NCBI RefSeq assembly: GCF_027580225.2
Contig: NC_073361.2
Coordinates: 20,531,001 to 20,595,000, forward strand
Reading direction: 5' to 3'
Origin: Misgurnus anguillicaudatus
Taxonomy: Eukaryota; Chordata; Actinopteri; Cypriniformes; Cobitidae
DNA length: 64,000 nt
Below, piece after piece: positions 40,989 through 55,500 of this stretch (positions are counted from its first letter, which is position 1; every line of letters starts with the position of its first letter). A program made the position numbers and the translations under genes. Below the pieces are notes generated by a model. The model was not told where the DNA came from, searched no databases, and worked only from the letters and a program-made list of their open reading frames with translations.

Positions 40989-42359
40989 GTGTGCACATGC
41001 ATGTATGCACGCACGCACACACAGTAATTTTAAAGTAAATAGTATAAAGTATAACAAATTAGCCTTTGTTCTCTTGCAAGGACCACCTTAAATGTTCTCA
41101 CAAGTTGCTTTATGTGTTTCATTAAATTTGAGGACAAAAATTTGGCCCTCACAACTAAAGCCAAACCTGTACAGAGACACTTTACACACTGATGTATGTT
41201 ATGTTCTTTGGTCAGCGTTCAAATGAGCGAAAGTTTAAATAAGGTAAGACCTACACATGCTCCAAATGTGTTGGTCCACTACTTTCTTTCCTGTATTTAA
41301 TCTTAAGACAACACCCCACCTCAGCTCATTTCCTAACCTGTAACACTGATTCAGCTCTGAAGTACACTTCAAAGAAACCCGGCTGGACCGAGCACAAATC
41401 AAACTTATAAGGTCTCTAGTAAATGCTGGCTTTTTAAGACTGTATTTCTAACCAAGATCATGTTAAAATCACCTTTTAGTCGGGTAATTTCAAAATGATC
41501 GCTGCCGGTGAGCCCTTTAATGATTTCTCACATCAGCTGCCATGCATACCCAGCAGCCAATTAAAAGCCGACGAACAGTCGTCCAAACATAGTCCAGGCG
41601 CCCAGGCTAAAACAAGGCAAAAAAATTGGGCTGCAGTAAAAATTTAATCGACGTCTAACCATAGCCGAAAAATGTATGAAAATAAATAAATAAATAAATA
41701 AATGAAACCCAAATTCTTACCAGATTAAATATCATACATCTCGCAAGTTATTTTGGCAAAATTATATGTAACCAAATTTAAGTTTATTTTGGCAAAAAGT
41801 GTGCTACTTATTTTGTCTATTGTTAACCTAGATGGTGAAATAAAGGCTATTGGGTGCTTGGTAGTGCAGTAATCCCTTTGAAAACCTGATGGATTTATGC
41901 AGTAAATTCAAAATGAATGACCTGAAGCTGAGTTTTAAATATTATGAATACTCCTGTCAGTTTTATACACAAAGGTAAATATGGTTGACAACTAAAAGTA
42001 AGCCATTCGTAGGTTGGTTTTCCCCAAAACTGTGAACACAACACTGTGAAGCTATCAAAACATTGCTGTTTGTTTAGGCATCTTGTCCAGATTGATAAAA
42101 CACTGTGGGCTTAACCAATTGTAGGAATTTGGAATGGGACTTTCCCATTTGGTGATGCAGAAATGACACACAGCATCATAAATACTTAAAAATGAGAATT
42201 AAGTGTCTTCATAAACTTATCTTCATGTTAAGAGTGTGATGAACTCTCTATAATATCTAGATTAGTTCTCCAAGACATCAAATTGATTAGAAGGAGAGCA
42301 AATGTTAAATGTTATTTCTCCTGAGAACACCATTAGATAAAATGGTCAAAATATCGACC
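40989..42359. other. Non-coding stretch with an (AAAT)n tract
   Basis: No gene is recognised. A short AAAT microsatellite lies at about 41681-41704. Confidence 0.45.
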
Positions 42360-42560
42360 CCAAAAATGGTCATAATATGTACCATTAGGTACAGATATGT
42401 ATACATTTGGTATGCACCTTTGATATGTATCTTTGAGGGACTAATAAGATCACTTCGGCACCAATATGTCCCTCTCAGGTGCTAAAACGAACCCTTTTGG
42501 TGCAAAGCTTTACTTTTTAAAGGGTACAGCCCCAGTGACAGCTGGGGTACATATTTTGAC
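42360..42560. repeat. Dispersed repeat (ggtac-rich)
   Basis: Variants of atatgtacc and gtacagccccagtgacagct. The same tail text occurs at 39955-39985, the repeat split by the hAT-like element at 39046-39926. Confidence 0.5.
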
Positions 42561-42712
42561 AATTTTTCTGACAGTGAAAAAGCACCAAACAACTCACAAA
42601 TGTCTCCATTAGTCTTTCAGTAGAGATTTCAACAATGTCACAAACTGAACCCAAATCCAGAAAGTTTGACCTATACGACATTAATTTTATATCTCCAGAC
42701 TCTTAGGGGAGG

Positions 42713-43167
42713 TGTCCCAGACAGGGATTATTCCAGCCCAAGGCTAAAATGAATGTTTGAAATTTAAAAACGCCTTGTAGGGACATATCTTTACATATAT
42801 TAATACCGTTGTTTCGTGTCAAGATATACACCAGTATTTTTTTTAAGGTTTGTTTGTAAAAAATACTTTAATGTCCTAATACAGTGGTTTTCAAACTGCC
42901 AGGGGGGCCCCAGTTTTATGACATTTTTTAAAATACATTAATTTATCATGAATTCTGTGTAATTAAACCTAAAAAAATAAGGCTACTAACCAAAAGTATT
43001 ACTTTTTTGTATAATTTATTGTTTTTTTAATTAAAATGTTGAGTTTTAGAACAGTTTTGTCACAAATTTTCTTTGGGGGGCCGCGAAGAAATGCACCGTA
43101 CACAAGGGAGGCCACACGCTGAAAAGGTTTGGGAACCACTGTATAACTAAGGCCTGGATTATTTTAA
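42713..43167. mobile_element. ggtttcccgg-family repeat interrupted by another MITE
   Basis: The left part starts ggtgtcccagacagggatta and the right part ends taaggcctggattattt. Between them lies the element at 42882-43141. Confidence 0.55.
42882..43141. mobile_element. hAT-like MITE (cagtggttttcaaact)
   Basis: Ends cagtggttttcaaactg and aaggtttgggaaccactg are inverted copies 260 bp apart. Flanks do not preserve an exact 8-bp duplication. Non-coding. Confidence 0.7.
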
Positions 43168-43620
43168 AGAGCACCAATTTTCAGTTTTTACATTTCCTTT
43201 GGTGTTGTATTAGCACATGTTAAAGATATGCAAAAGGTACAAAGCCCAAAGTAAACGATGATGCAAGTTATCGTCTCTCACGTAAACTCTTTTCTTGGAC
43301 TACAACCAACACACGGATTGTAGGCAACAGTTTACTTCCTGGGATTTGAAAGTAGCAATGCATTGTGAGCGAATCTTTCAAACATGGTAAGGAGCGTCAC
43401 TTTCCGACTGACGTCAGAGGTATTCAAGCCAATCACAACGTACAGATTAGCTGGTCAATCAGGGACACAGCGCTATTCAAATGGATGAGTTTAGTTTTGT
43501 ACAAAATTAATGCGTTTGAGGAAAACAGTATATCTGGAGCTACAAAAATGTACAGTATATGAAACAAAAAGTGTTTTTTGAACAATAAACCACCCAAACA
43601 CATTGTATTATACCAAATAC

Positions 43621-44369
43621 CAGTCCCTCCAGAAAAACACGATTATGCAATCGCTTGATTCAATGCATAATCAGCCAAAGTTCGCATATTTATGCAAGGG
43701 CAGCATTTTTTAAATACGCCGCACTTTCACCGCATAAATTGCAGATTTCTACTCGCAAAATATGCGGGCTTGCATGATTTTATAATCATAGCAAAAAGTC
43801 ATATAGACCGTTTCATCGGGCGCACGTGCGGTGACGCGATAAACGTCTGATCCGAACGTTACTTCCGGTTTCTGTTTGTTTAATGGTCTAACTAGTTGCT
43901 GAAACTGAACTCTTAAACAAATACCTCGTCGAAAATAACAAATGTTTTGGGTTCCTATGTAATCTACGCGTTGTTTATTTTTCTTGTTATATAAATAAAC
44001 TACTTTAAAAGGACTTTGTTGTTATTTATTCTTCGCAGAGTTTACTGGAAGTTACGTGATGACCACAAAAGTGTTTATGTTGTTACTGCTGAAACCGTCT
44101 CTATATCTTAGCAGAAAGTTGAAAAATATTGCATTTACTTCACACATGCGCAGCCATGTACCCTGTTGTCATGGGAATGTTAGGAAGTGACGTAATTATG
44201 CGACGTGAACATCAATGAAAAGCTGCAAACAGTTTTTTGCAAGTTCACACAGTTTTTTCAAGTTCCAGCAATTTTGGCAAGTTCCCGCAATTTCATTACA
44301 TAGAATTGCATAAATATCCTACATATTCCATCACATTTTTTAAGAAAAAGCGTTTTTCTGGAAGGACTG
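43621..44369. mobile_element. hAT-like element (cagtccctccagaaaaac)
   Basis: Ends cagtccctccagaaaaac and gcgtttttctggaaggactg are inverted. The flanks share aaatac (43615-43620 and 44370-44375), at least six bases of a target duplication. No transposase. A second, shorter repeat may be nested inside (the text ttactgctgaaaccgtct recurs near 48710). Confidence 0.75.
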
Positions 44370-44803
44370 AAATACACAAAATAACGTTGTTTTTAAGCAA
44401 TGAAATAGATGCTCTTTAAACAATGTCTGAGAATCTGCCCCATAACAATTGTCTCATTTGTTTCAATGTTATGTCCCCTAAGCAATTTTAGGTGAGTTGA
44501 TCAGAGTTGATAAATAAACGAAACACAACTATGAAATCTACTGAACGATAAAAGAGCAACCAAAAAGTACAATCAAGAATCAAAACGAGAACGATACAGT
44601 GTCACAAGTTCAGTTTATTTGGCAAAACAATCCAGAAACTCAACAGGTTGAGTAAAAGCGGACAAAGCAAAGCTACAGTTGTCCCCCCGAGCATTGAAAC
44701 AGAGAGGGAATTTTAAAGGTTAACTAGTCCAAGACAACAAGGAGACATGGGAATTGCGGATCTGGAGAAAGAGAGAGAATGAAAGAGAGAGAGTAAGCAC
44801 TTA
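44370..44803. other. Non-coding stretch
   Basis: No gene recognised. A purine-rich (GA)n-like run lies near 44766-44794. Confidence 0.4.
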
Positions 44804-45520
44804 GACTTCGTTCACACTGCAAACATTAATGCTCAATTCAGATTTTTTGCTCAGATCTGATTTTTTCTTTGTTCACACTATATGGCTAAAATCAGACAGC
44901 TGTGTGAACTGTTCGTGGTCCTGAACTGCATCACATGCGCAAAAGAACAAAACTACGTCACGGCAAGCACGCGGTAATACGGAAATTAACGTGCAGACTA
45001 CCGAGCGGGTGTTGTGGACTTTATACGGAGCTGCGCAGACCGGCCAGTCGACGCGTTTTATCTCAGTTCCGTGGGAGCGAACGATACGAGCCGAGGCAGT
45101 CTGCTCCCGGGTCACGTGCAGGTCCGTCATCTGGACAACGCTTCAGGAAAGTCAAACACACTTATTTGCGTGTTATCATGTATAAGGCAATGTGCAACAG
45201 AAGCTTAATATTTAATGTCTTTAATGTTTTTAAGTGGTTTTGCAAACATGCCGTCGGTGCATATTTCAGCAATTGTGACGCACATCAATCTAGAATGACG
45301 TAAAAGTCGCCTGAATTCCGATATGACTGTTCAGACTGAGGTCGCATTGCAAAACATCCGACCTGTATCTGATTTAGAACCACATATGCAAGTGGCTCAA
45401 ATCAGAATCGAAAAGATCAGATTCCACGTGGTTTGTGCTGTTCACACGGTCATACAAAGAGACAGACATGGGTCACATATGAGCAGAAAATCGGATTTTG
45501 ATGACAGTGTGAACGTAGTC
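44804..45520. mobile_element. PIF/Harbinger-type element with TTA duplication
   Basis: The ends gacttcgttcacactg and cagtgtgaacgtagtc are inverted. TTA lies outside both ends (44801-44803 and 45521-45523), the usual 3-bp Harbinger target. Inner arms also pair partly. No transposase; several open frames inside are by-products. Confidence 0.8.
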
Positions 45521-46565
45521 TTAGATACAGACCGCCTTTAAGCAGAAGATTAGTGGAAAGGATGAAGTAAGAGAGCGAGGCGGAGGTGTATATGTATGTG
45601 TGTGTGTGTGTGGTATACCAGGGTATCCATGCTGTAGTGTAGTGGGAGAGGCACTGAGGGTTCCGCCTCAGAGGAATCACTGTGTGTTTTGGCAGCTTTG
45701 TTGGATTGGGAGAGGTACGATGCATGTGTATGTGTGTGTGCATACGTGAATGCCTATCTAGCATGTCTGTTGATGGAGAGATGGATCTAAAAGCAAGGCG
45801 TTGCATCTGTAACCCACACATACCCAAAAAAGTACACACACCTCCCTGATCTCAAGCCTGCAATGGGAAGTGTGTATTTGTGTGTTTCGCTGTGTGTGGT
45901 TATTTCGTGTTTATTTAGAGTGGCCTCCCCTCCTCTGCGATGACGGATACGCCATCTCCGATCTCTGGAGACATCGACGTCGAGACTCAACAAAAACACC
46001 AGCCTCTTACAGACACATGCAGACGCACTCGTACGCACAACAGAAGCGAAACAGCTGCCCCGGAAAATCACACGTAAGACAAGGCGCTCTTCAAGTCACA
46101 GATAGGAGCGACAAGGCGTACACACAACAGAATCGAGATCCTTCTCGCTGCATATATACAGTATATGCTGGCATAAACAAACGTGCACCCACGCGATATA
46201 GGTATAACCAGATCCAGACACATGGCGGTTATGAAGCAGTCTTGTGACTCGTGTTAATGATACAGGCAGAGGAACGCTATTGTCTCTGGTTTTCCCCTTC
46301 TGAATGCTACTCGGCTCCTGTTGCCTGTCTGTTCATGTGTAGTGCGTTTTAACTGGCCGTTTCAGTGTGAGAAGATCCCCGCCCGCCCCAACCCTCCATT
46401 TCCGTCAATCCGTTCCCTTCCAGAAAGTCCGGCCTCGTTGCGGGAGGCAATGCGCTATGCAGCTGGGCGGAGTGGTTTGCTAGTTGTGCCCAGTTCAGTT
46501 TTAAGTTCAAAAGGCCACAGCAGGATCACCCAGCACAGGTGTGTCATTGAGGTCTGTACCAACTG
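45521..46565. other. atp8a2 downstream / 3' untranslated stretch
   Basis: Directly follows the atp8a2 stop on the minus strand, so its right part is probably 3' untranslated region. It holds (TG)n tracts near 45595-45613 and 45725-45742. No other gene is supported. Confidence 0.45.
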
Positions 46566-49500
46566 TTACTCCGTCGACAGCTCCAGACTGGGTCGTTGAC
46601 GAGTGGTGTCGTATGAACGCACAACCTGGGACTGAGACACGACACCATGCTCCTCCTGTGAGAACGCATATCCATCTGTGGGAAGAGATTATATAAGAGA
46701 ATCTGTGAAATTTTCTGTCACATTTTATGATTTACTGTTGTCTACATAAAATCATCCTACGGCACTCCTTATAAGCCTTGCTTGAAGTAAAGCACGCACA
46801 ATAAGAATCGATTCAGTAAATATTGGGTTTCATTCACTAATAATTGCGTACGTTTTTCGTATTTATACGCACACTTGAACTTCTCACAAAAACGACAACA
46901 CATGCATATGCACATGAGTTTGTTCTTATAGTTGTTCTTACGTTAGTGGAGTGTCCTACATGAGCGGCCACGTGCACAAGGTTGGTAATTTGCATAAAAC
47001 ACGCCCAAACCAGCTCCATATAAGGGCTTTCCGCAGCACTGGTCCACAGAAAACTTTAGAGCAGTTTGTCAAAGAAGCAAAAGAGCTTGAAAAGAAATCC
47101 ATGATCAAATTTATCATGAGTAAAGTTACGTTTTGCTTTGGATTTTTTATTTGAGAGGTTTTGCTGTCGCTGGAGGAAGCCAGTGCTGTCCACCAACAGA
47201 AGTAACATTAAAGAAGTATTGGATGCGCTAACAAATATGACATTTAATTAATATGACCGAGACACGCATCTGTATCTAAAATAAATAAAAATAAACAGAC
47301 AGGATATCAAGTGATTGACGTTTGGATTTCTCATTACATTTACATAACGTTTACATTAGGCATTAAGCAGACACTTTCATATAGAGATTTAAAAAGTGAG
47401 GAAGGAAAGCGTGAAGATTTGTCATTACGTGCATCTTCTTTATATGTTTAGAAAAAATAAGTAGGCTATAATAATATATATAGATTATGTTTAATAATAT
47501 ATAATACAGAAAATAATGTAATATAAAATATAATCATGTAAATTTTATATATCAACATTATTATAATTATAGCCTAGTATTTGATTATAGTGTACGTGAT
47601 TATTGCGTACGAGTGGTTTTATTTTTTCTTTCATTTTTGCGTACATTTAGAAGACATTTTGATATGAACGTTTTTGTGGAATCACGATTTGTTCGTGAAA
47701 ACATCCGTACGCACATCTCACGCACAAATTTGTGCGTACGCATGCTTAGTGAATGAGACCCATTGTTTCGTTAAATTGAAGATCGAATAAAATTTGAGAA
47801 TCAATATTTTTTACCCAGCCGTATTTTACACAGTAAAGTTAGATCTGTGAAGTTTTTGATACTGTATGCTTTAATCTTGTTATTTATTTTGATTGTTTTC
47901 AGAAATTAAAGGCGCTCTAAGCGAATCTGTGCGACGTCACTTTTTGTTGATGTTTGAACTGTTTTTAAACAAACGGAGCATAGCTAACTCCTCCCCCTCC
48001 CTTCCGTGCTTTCATGAACGCGCTCAAACCCCACCCCCAAATCCTTCTTGTCGTTTATTGGCTGGAACACTTTGTTTTGTGGTGCTAGGTTTTGCCACTG
48101 TGTTGTTATTGCCGTTTGTGGAGCCTGGGCTGTCTACAGAGATCGCGTTTTTTTATGCGGTCAGGTAGCAAGCAGATAGTGAGGAGATGTTTGCTGTATG
48201 TAACAAAAAATGTTTTATGGTCGTAAGCCCGGAATACACTGCACGATTTTTGCCCTCCTATAAGATCATTACCTTATCACACTGTGCGACATGTATCGTT
48301 TAAACTCGGGTACGAAAGGCATGTTGACTGTACGATGATGACACGGAAGCTTCGGCGGGTGTGTCACACGTTGCGCAACGTCACCAGCATGCGCTCGTGG
48401 TAAACAAATACCGGCGCCAGGTCGTAGCAGCAAACTATTGTAGGCTATCTTTGGACACAAGACCGGGAAAACTGCCGTCTTTGAACCTCTCTCATTGTAC
48501 GACATAGGACCACCGATGAAGAGCCACGATCACAGAAACATGACGATTGTTTCACAATAGTAATCTTTCGTCTGGGACAGCCAATAATCGTTCAGTGTAT
48601 TCCGGGCTTTAAACACGTGAATTCACTTAGAGCACCTTTAACACAGGGTTCTGTGTGTGGAAGTTTACCGGAGGTAAAGTTCGTTCCACAAAAGCCGTCT
48701 GTTTATGTTGTTACTGCTGAAACCGTCTATAAACCAGCATTAAAGTTTATGGTGGTCTTAAGCCTGGACTATAGCCCATTTGTTTTTACGTGTACGCAAA
48801 CGTATGCACACAGTCGAACGTGCAGCCTTGCAAAGTATAGTGTATTTGACTTGTACTTTTACACAGATGTTCGACGCAGACGAAATGCAATGCATCTTCT
48901 GGGCACATATTCTACCAGTGATTGGAATAACCGCGTTATAAATAAACATTGTCACTAACGTCGTTACCTTTTTCAGTAACGAGTAATCAAAAAAATTACT
49001 GTTTCCCCCGTTTGTGTATGAACTCTGCCTCTAGTTGGCTTTGAAAGTTATTTGTAATATTTGAACTTTTTTAAGTAACGCAGTAGTTACTTTCCCTGGT
49101 AATTTGTTACTTTTAAAATGATGTAATGCAGTTACTAACTCAATTACTATTTGTGAGAAGTAACTATAACTAATTACTTTTTTAAAGTAACGTTCCCAAC
49201 ACTGTATACCACCCTCACATAGACGTATAAAATTAATCAAAAAAGGAATGGCCTTAAAGGTCACGTTCTTCCTGATCCCATGTGAAACCCTAGTTAGTGT
49301 GTAATGTTGCTATAATAGCATAAATAATACATGTAAAATAAAAAAAATAAAGTTCACTGCCAGGCGATATATTTTCTTTAACAGAATTCCCCTTTCAAAG
49401 CCTACAGCGAACGGCCGGTTTGGACCACAGCCCTCTACTTCCTGCTTTAATGACGTCACTAGAACAGTTTTGACTAAACTCCGCCCACGGGAATATAACA

Positions 49501-52500
49501 CACGTTATATTACGTACTGTAAACACAATCAAAGATTCAAAAACACAGAAAGAACGGGACCTTTAAAGGAATACTCCACTAATTTACTTCGGGAAAAGCT
49601 TCTAAAAAGGACTCTAACTGTGGGTTTACACCAAACGCGAAGCGTGCAATCGCATCGCGTTGCTCGCTCTAGATTACTCGCGGGATTTAACTCCGTGTCA
49701 TGCTAATTTTTCGCTCGAGTTGAAAATTTTCACGGTAAACACGCCGCCCATATCGCGTCATTCGCATCCCCCCACGCGAGGACGCGCCTGATTGGGTCTT
49801 TGCATAGACATTGTATGTAATCTACTCAAATCGCAAATCGTTGAACTTGCATCTGGTGTAAACCCACAGTTGAAGTAGGGCTGTCACGATTATGAAATTT
49901 GGCTAACTGTCAATTGCCTAATAAATTATGGCGATTATGACGATGAATTGCCTTTTTTTAGTGGTTTGACAATTATAATGATTGTCTGTTTTATTGCTTT
50001 GAAATTTAATTCTTATTCATTTTTGTTTGTTCATTAAATAATTTCACACGTTGTGATTATTTAAATGAAATCTTTTGCAAGAATTACCTGGCAGTAAATA
50101 TTAGTACACATAACACATTTAAAAGTATTTATTTAATGAATATATCTTTCAAAAACTGACAATTCTTCACAAGAAATAAACACAATAAAGTGTCTAAAAA
50201 ATACCTGAAAATCAAAATAAACTATACCAGAACAGGCCTAAAGAGTAGCCATCCTGCTAAGGTCATATTAGTACTGGACCACATGCCTGTAGTGGCTGCA
50301 AAAAAAAAAAAATTCCTGCAGCTCCCCCTTGTGTTTTTTAGAGAGATTTGCAATCATTGCGGTGATCTGAAATCATCACGATGAGGACAAACAGTCGCGA
50401 CGAGACGATTATTTAATCATTGTGACAGCCCTAAGTTAAAGATCCCAAACGAGTCATAAGGGTCTTATCTAGCGAAACACTTTTAAACCACAACTTCTCG
50501 TCTTGCACTAGCCATGTGATGCGCCAGCGCGACCTTACGTATTACGTAATCATGTTTATGTCTATTATATTATATTAAATCCTGGAATGTTTTCTTCAAA
50601 AAACATAATTTCTTCTCGACTGAACAAAGAAAGACATAAACTTGGATGACATGGGGTTGAGTAAAAAACCTAGATTTTTTATGAAAGTATAATATTCCTT
50701 TAAGCACTGCACAAACAGGTTTCATATTCTACTGCATGTACCGATTTATGTTTTTTATGCTTTTTTTAATGCTGCAAACTCGAACTTACGTGAAACGGTC
50801 TGCTGCACGGAGTTCGAGCGTCCCACGCTGGAGGGCGTTTTCCTGAAGACCCGTGTGAGAAGGTGGGCACGCTCGTTCAGACTGGACAGATAGAGAAAAA
50901 CGAATTATTCCACCAATCATGGCACACTTACTAACTGATACGCACACACATGAGTGACACTACAGGTCAAATCACATGCTGAGATATATTGACTAATATA
51001 TTTCACAGCCCTATATTTCTATAAAACACAATACTATATTCTGGAAAACAGTATATATACTTAACTAGATAGAAAAGTTTGAAGACAAACTTTATGTTGG
51101 CTTGACAAAGCCTGTCCTGAACGTTTAAAAAAGTTTGAGAGAAACTTAAAACAAGTTTAGTTTAGTAGTCTAACTTTCCGTAAACATGATTCAACAAAAA
51201 GTTAGCATGTTAACATGATTTAGCACTAAGTTAGCATGATGTTAACATGAATTAGCATGAGTAAGCATGATGCTAACATGAATTAGCATGAAGCTAGCAT
51301 GATGCTAACAAGAATTAGCATGATGCTAACAAGAATTAGCATGAAGCTAACAAGAATTAGCATGAAGCTAGCATGATGCTAACATGAATTAGCATGAAGC
51401 TAGCATGATGCTTACATAAATTAGCATGAAGCTAGCATGATGCTAACATGAATTAGCATGAAGCTAACATGAATTAGCGTGAAGCTAGCATGATGCTAAC
51501 ATGAATTAGCATGAAGCTAAAATGAATTAGCATAAAGCTAACATGAATTAGCATGAAGCTAGCATGAAGCTAACATGAATTAGCATGAAGCTAGCATGAT
51601 GCTAACATGAATTAGCATGAAGCTAGCATGATGCTAACATGAATTAGCATGAAGCTAGCATGATGCTAACATGAATTAGCATGAAGCTAGCATGATGCTA
51701 ACATGAATTAGCATGATGCTAACATTATGATAACATGAATTAGCATGAAGCTAACATGAATTAGCATGAAGCTAGCATGATGATAACATGAATTAGCATG
51801 AAGCTAACATGAATTAGCATGAAGCTAACATGATGCTTACATGAATTAGCATGAAGCTAGCATGAAGCTAACATGAATTAGCATGAAGCTAACATGAATT
51901 AGCATGAAGTTAGCATGATGCTAACATGAATTAGCATAAAGCTAGCATGAAGCTAACATGAATTAACATGAAGCTAGCATGATGCTAACATGAATTAGCA
52001 TGAAGCTAGCATGATGCTAACATGAATTAGCATGAAGCTAACTTGAATTAGCATGAAGGTAGCATGATGCTAACATGAATTAGCATGAAGCTAGCATGAA
52101 GCTAACATGAATTAGCATGAAGCTAGCATGATGCTAACATGAATTAGCATGAAGCTAGCATGATGCTAACATTAATTAGCATGAAGCTAACATGAATTAA
52201 CATGAAGCTAGCATGATGCTAACATGAATTAACATGAAGCTAGCATGAAGCTAACATGAATTAGCATGAAGCTAGCATGAAGCTAACATGAATTAGCATG
52301 CAGCTAACATGAATTAGCATGAAGCTAACATGAATTAGCATGAAGCTAGCATGATGTTAACATGAATTAGCATGAAGTTAGCAAGATTTACTATGAAATT
52401 AGCATAAAGCTAGCATGAAACTAGCATGAAGCTAGTATGACTTAGCATGAAGCTAGCATGAAGCTAACATGACCAAAAGACCCAACCCCCATGTCTCTAT

Positions 52501-55500
52501 GATTTTCGGATCCAGAGATATAAGGCTTTGTTTATTATGTTGCTAGGGTGCTCATATTTGGTTGCTAGGGGCGTGGCTTAATACCTCAATAAGAATCCTC
52601 AGAGACTGATTGGATGCCTGAGTAAAATGAGCCCACCCCCATGTCTCTTTGACACTGTGCTGCAAAGATATCCATCTGGGCATTTTATAATGGCAGTCTA
52701 TGGGATATGTTGCTAGGGTGCCCAAAAATGGTTGCTAGGGGCGTGGCTTAATAGCTATGGGACGATCCTGAGAGACTGATTGGATGCCTGAGTAAAATGA
52801 GCCTACCCCCATATCTCTACGACCCTCTAAAGTGAAGATATTCCATCTGGGACGCTTTTATTCCCTTATATGGGCATGTTTCCTGCCCCATTATAAGTCA
52901 ATGGGGAAATTTGGGTGCCTCTTACACCCCAGGGGTGAAACTTACACCCCAATGTGATGTATGTTCTTACAGAGCCTGCCAGCCTCTTCAAATGTGGTAA
53001 CGCACAAGTTTCTACAAACTTCTCGCTTGCAGCTATGACCCGTCAAAGTTTGTCGCAATGTTAAGTCAATGGAAAATTTGGGGTGTTTGAGCGCCCCGTT
53101 TAGGAATTCGGTAGGTCCCATCTGTTAGAAAAGTCATAGCACGCTAAGTCAGACCAGTCTGAAGACTTTTGGAAAGTTTGGTAAATCTAGCTTGAAAGCT
53201 CTAGGAGGAGTTACAGTCAGAAATTTTGGGGATCAGAAGAAAAATAATAACTAGATAGGTACATTTCCTGAAGAAAATGTGAAGTGGTGCTTGCCGTGGC
53301 AAATTTCGGGGGGCAATATATGATTATATGTCCAGTCACGAGTAAAACGATCCAAACCCCGTGTCTCTACGATGTTCTGATGCGGAGATATAAGGCTTTG
53401 TTTATTCTGTTGCTAGGGTACTGTATTTGGTTGCTAGGGAGAAAATTGGTATTCACTAGTGATTACACTCCGACTCACAAGTAAAACGGTCCAACCCCCG
53501 TGTCTCTACGATGTTCTGATGCGGAGATATAAGGCTTTGTTTACTCTGTTGCTAGGGTACTGTATTTGGTTGCTAGGGGAAAAATTGGCATCCACTGTTG
53601 ATTACACTCCGAGTCACAAGTCAAACGGTCCAACCCCCGTGTCTCTACGATTTTCTGATGCGGAGATATAAGGCTTTGTTTACTCTGTTGCTAGGGTACT
53701 GTATTTGGTTGCTAGGGAAAAAAATGGCATCCCATAGTGACTACACTCTGAGTCACGAGTCAAATGGTCCAACCCCCATGTCTCTACGATGTTCTGATGC
53801 GGAGATATAAAGCTTTGTTTACTCTGTTGCTAGGGTACTGTATTTGGTTGCTAGGGAAAAAATTGGCATCCCATAGTGATTACACGCCGAGTCACGAGTA
53901 AAACGGTCCAACCCACGTGTCTCTATGATGTTCTGATGCCGAGATATAAGGCTTTATTTACTCTGTTGCTAGGGTACTGTATTTGGTTGCTAGGGAAAAA
54001 ATTGGCATCCCATAGTGATTACACACTGAGTCACGAGTCAAACGGTCCAACCCCCGTGTCTCTACGATGTTCTGATGCGAAGATATACGGCATTGTTTAC
54101 TCTGTTGCTAGGGTACTGTATTTGGTTGCTAGGGAAAAAAATGGCATCCCATAATGATTACCCTCCGAGTCACGAGTCAAACGGTCCAACCCCCGTGTCT
54201 CTACGATGTTCTGATGCGGAGATATAAGGCTTTGTTTACTCTGTTGCTAGGGTACTGTATTTGGTTGCTAGGGAAAAATTGGCATCCCATAATGATTTCA
54301 CTCTGAGTCACGAGTCAAACGGTCCAACCCCCGTGTCTCTACGATTTTCTGATGCGGAGATATAAGGCTTTGTTTACTCTGTTGCTAGGGTACTGTATTT
54401 GGTTGCTAGGGGAAAAAATGGCATCCCATAGTGACTACACTCTGAGTCACGAGTCAAATGGTCCAACCCCCGTGTCTCTACGATGTTCTGATGCGGAGAT
54501 ATAAAGCTTTGTTTACTCTGTTGCTAGGGTACTGTATTTGGTTGCTAGGGAAAAAATTGGCATCCCATAGTGATTACACGCCGAGTCACGAGTAAAACGG
54601 TCCAACCCACGTGTCTCTATGATGTTCTGATGCCGAGATATAAGGCTTTATTTACTCTGTTGCTAGGGTACTGTATTTGGTTGCTAGGGAAAAAATTGGC
54701 ATCCCATAGTGATTACACACTGAGTCACGAGTCAAACGGTCCAACCCCCGTGTCTCTACGATGTTCTGATGCGAAGATATACGGCTTTGTTTACTCTGTT
54801 GCTAGGGTACTGTATTTGGTTGCTAGGGAAAAAATTGGCATCCCATAATGATTACCCTCCGAGTCACGAGTCAAACGGTCCAACCCCCGTGTCTCTATGA
54901 TGTTCTGATGCGGAGATATAAGGCTTTGTTTACTCTGTTGCTAGGGTACTGTATTTGGTTGCTAGGGAAAAAATTGGCATCCCATAATGATTTCACTCTG
55001 AGTCACGAGTCAAACGGTCCAACCCCCGTGTCTCTACGATGTTCTGATGCGGAGATATAAGGCTTTGTTTACTCTGTTGCTAGGGTACTGTATTTGGTTG
55101 CTAGGGAAAAAATTGGCATCCCATAATGATTACACTCCGAGTCACGAGTCAAATGGTCCAACCCCCGTGTCTCTACGATGTTCTGATGCGGAGATATAAG
55201 GCTTTGTTTACTCTGTTGCTAGGGTACTGTATTTGGTTGCTAGGGAAAAAGTTGGCATCCCATAATGATTACACTCTGAGTCACGAGTCAAAAGGTCCAA
55301 CCCCCGTGTCTCTACGATGTTCGGATGCTGAGATATAACTGTTTGAATTTTATGTTGCTAGGGTGCTCAAAAATGGTTGCTAGGGGCGTGGCTTAGTACC
55401 TATGTAAGGATCCTGAGAGACTGATTGGATGCCTGAGTAAAATGAGCCCACCCCCATGTCTCTATGACACTGTGGTGCAAAGATATCCATCTGGGCATTT

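Noticed and set aside
44873..45303. Several overlapping open frames of 60-122 codons
   Set aside because: All lie inside the TTA-flanked element at 44804-45520 and show no transposase motif.
53284..55338. A row of similar 66-92-codon open frames that look like a small gene family
   Set aside because: They are a by-product of a 139-bp tandem repeat (139 = 3 x 46 + 1, so the frame shifts and recurs). There are no splice sites or independent coding constraint.
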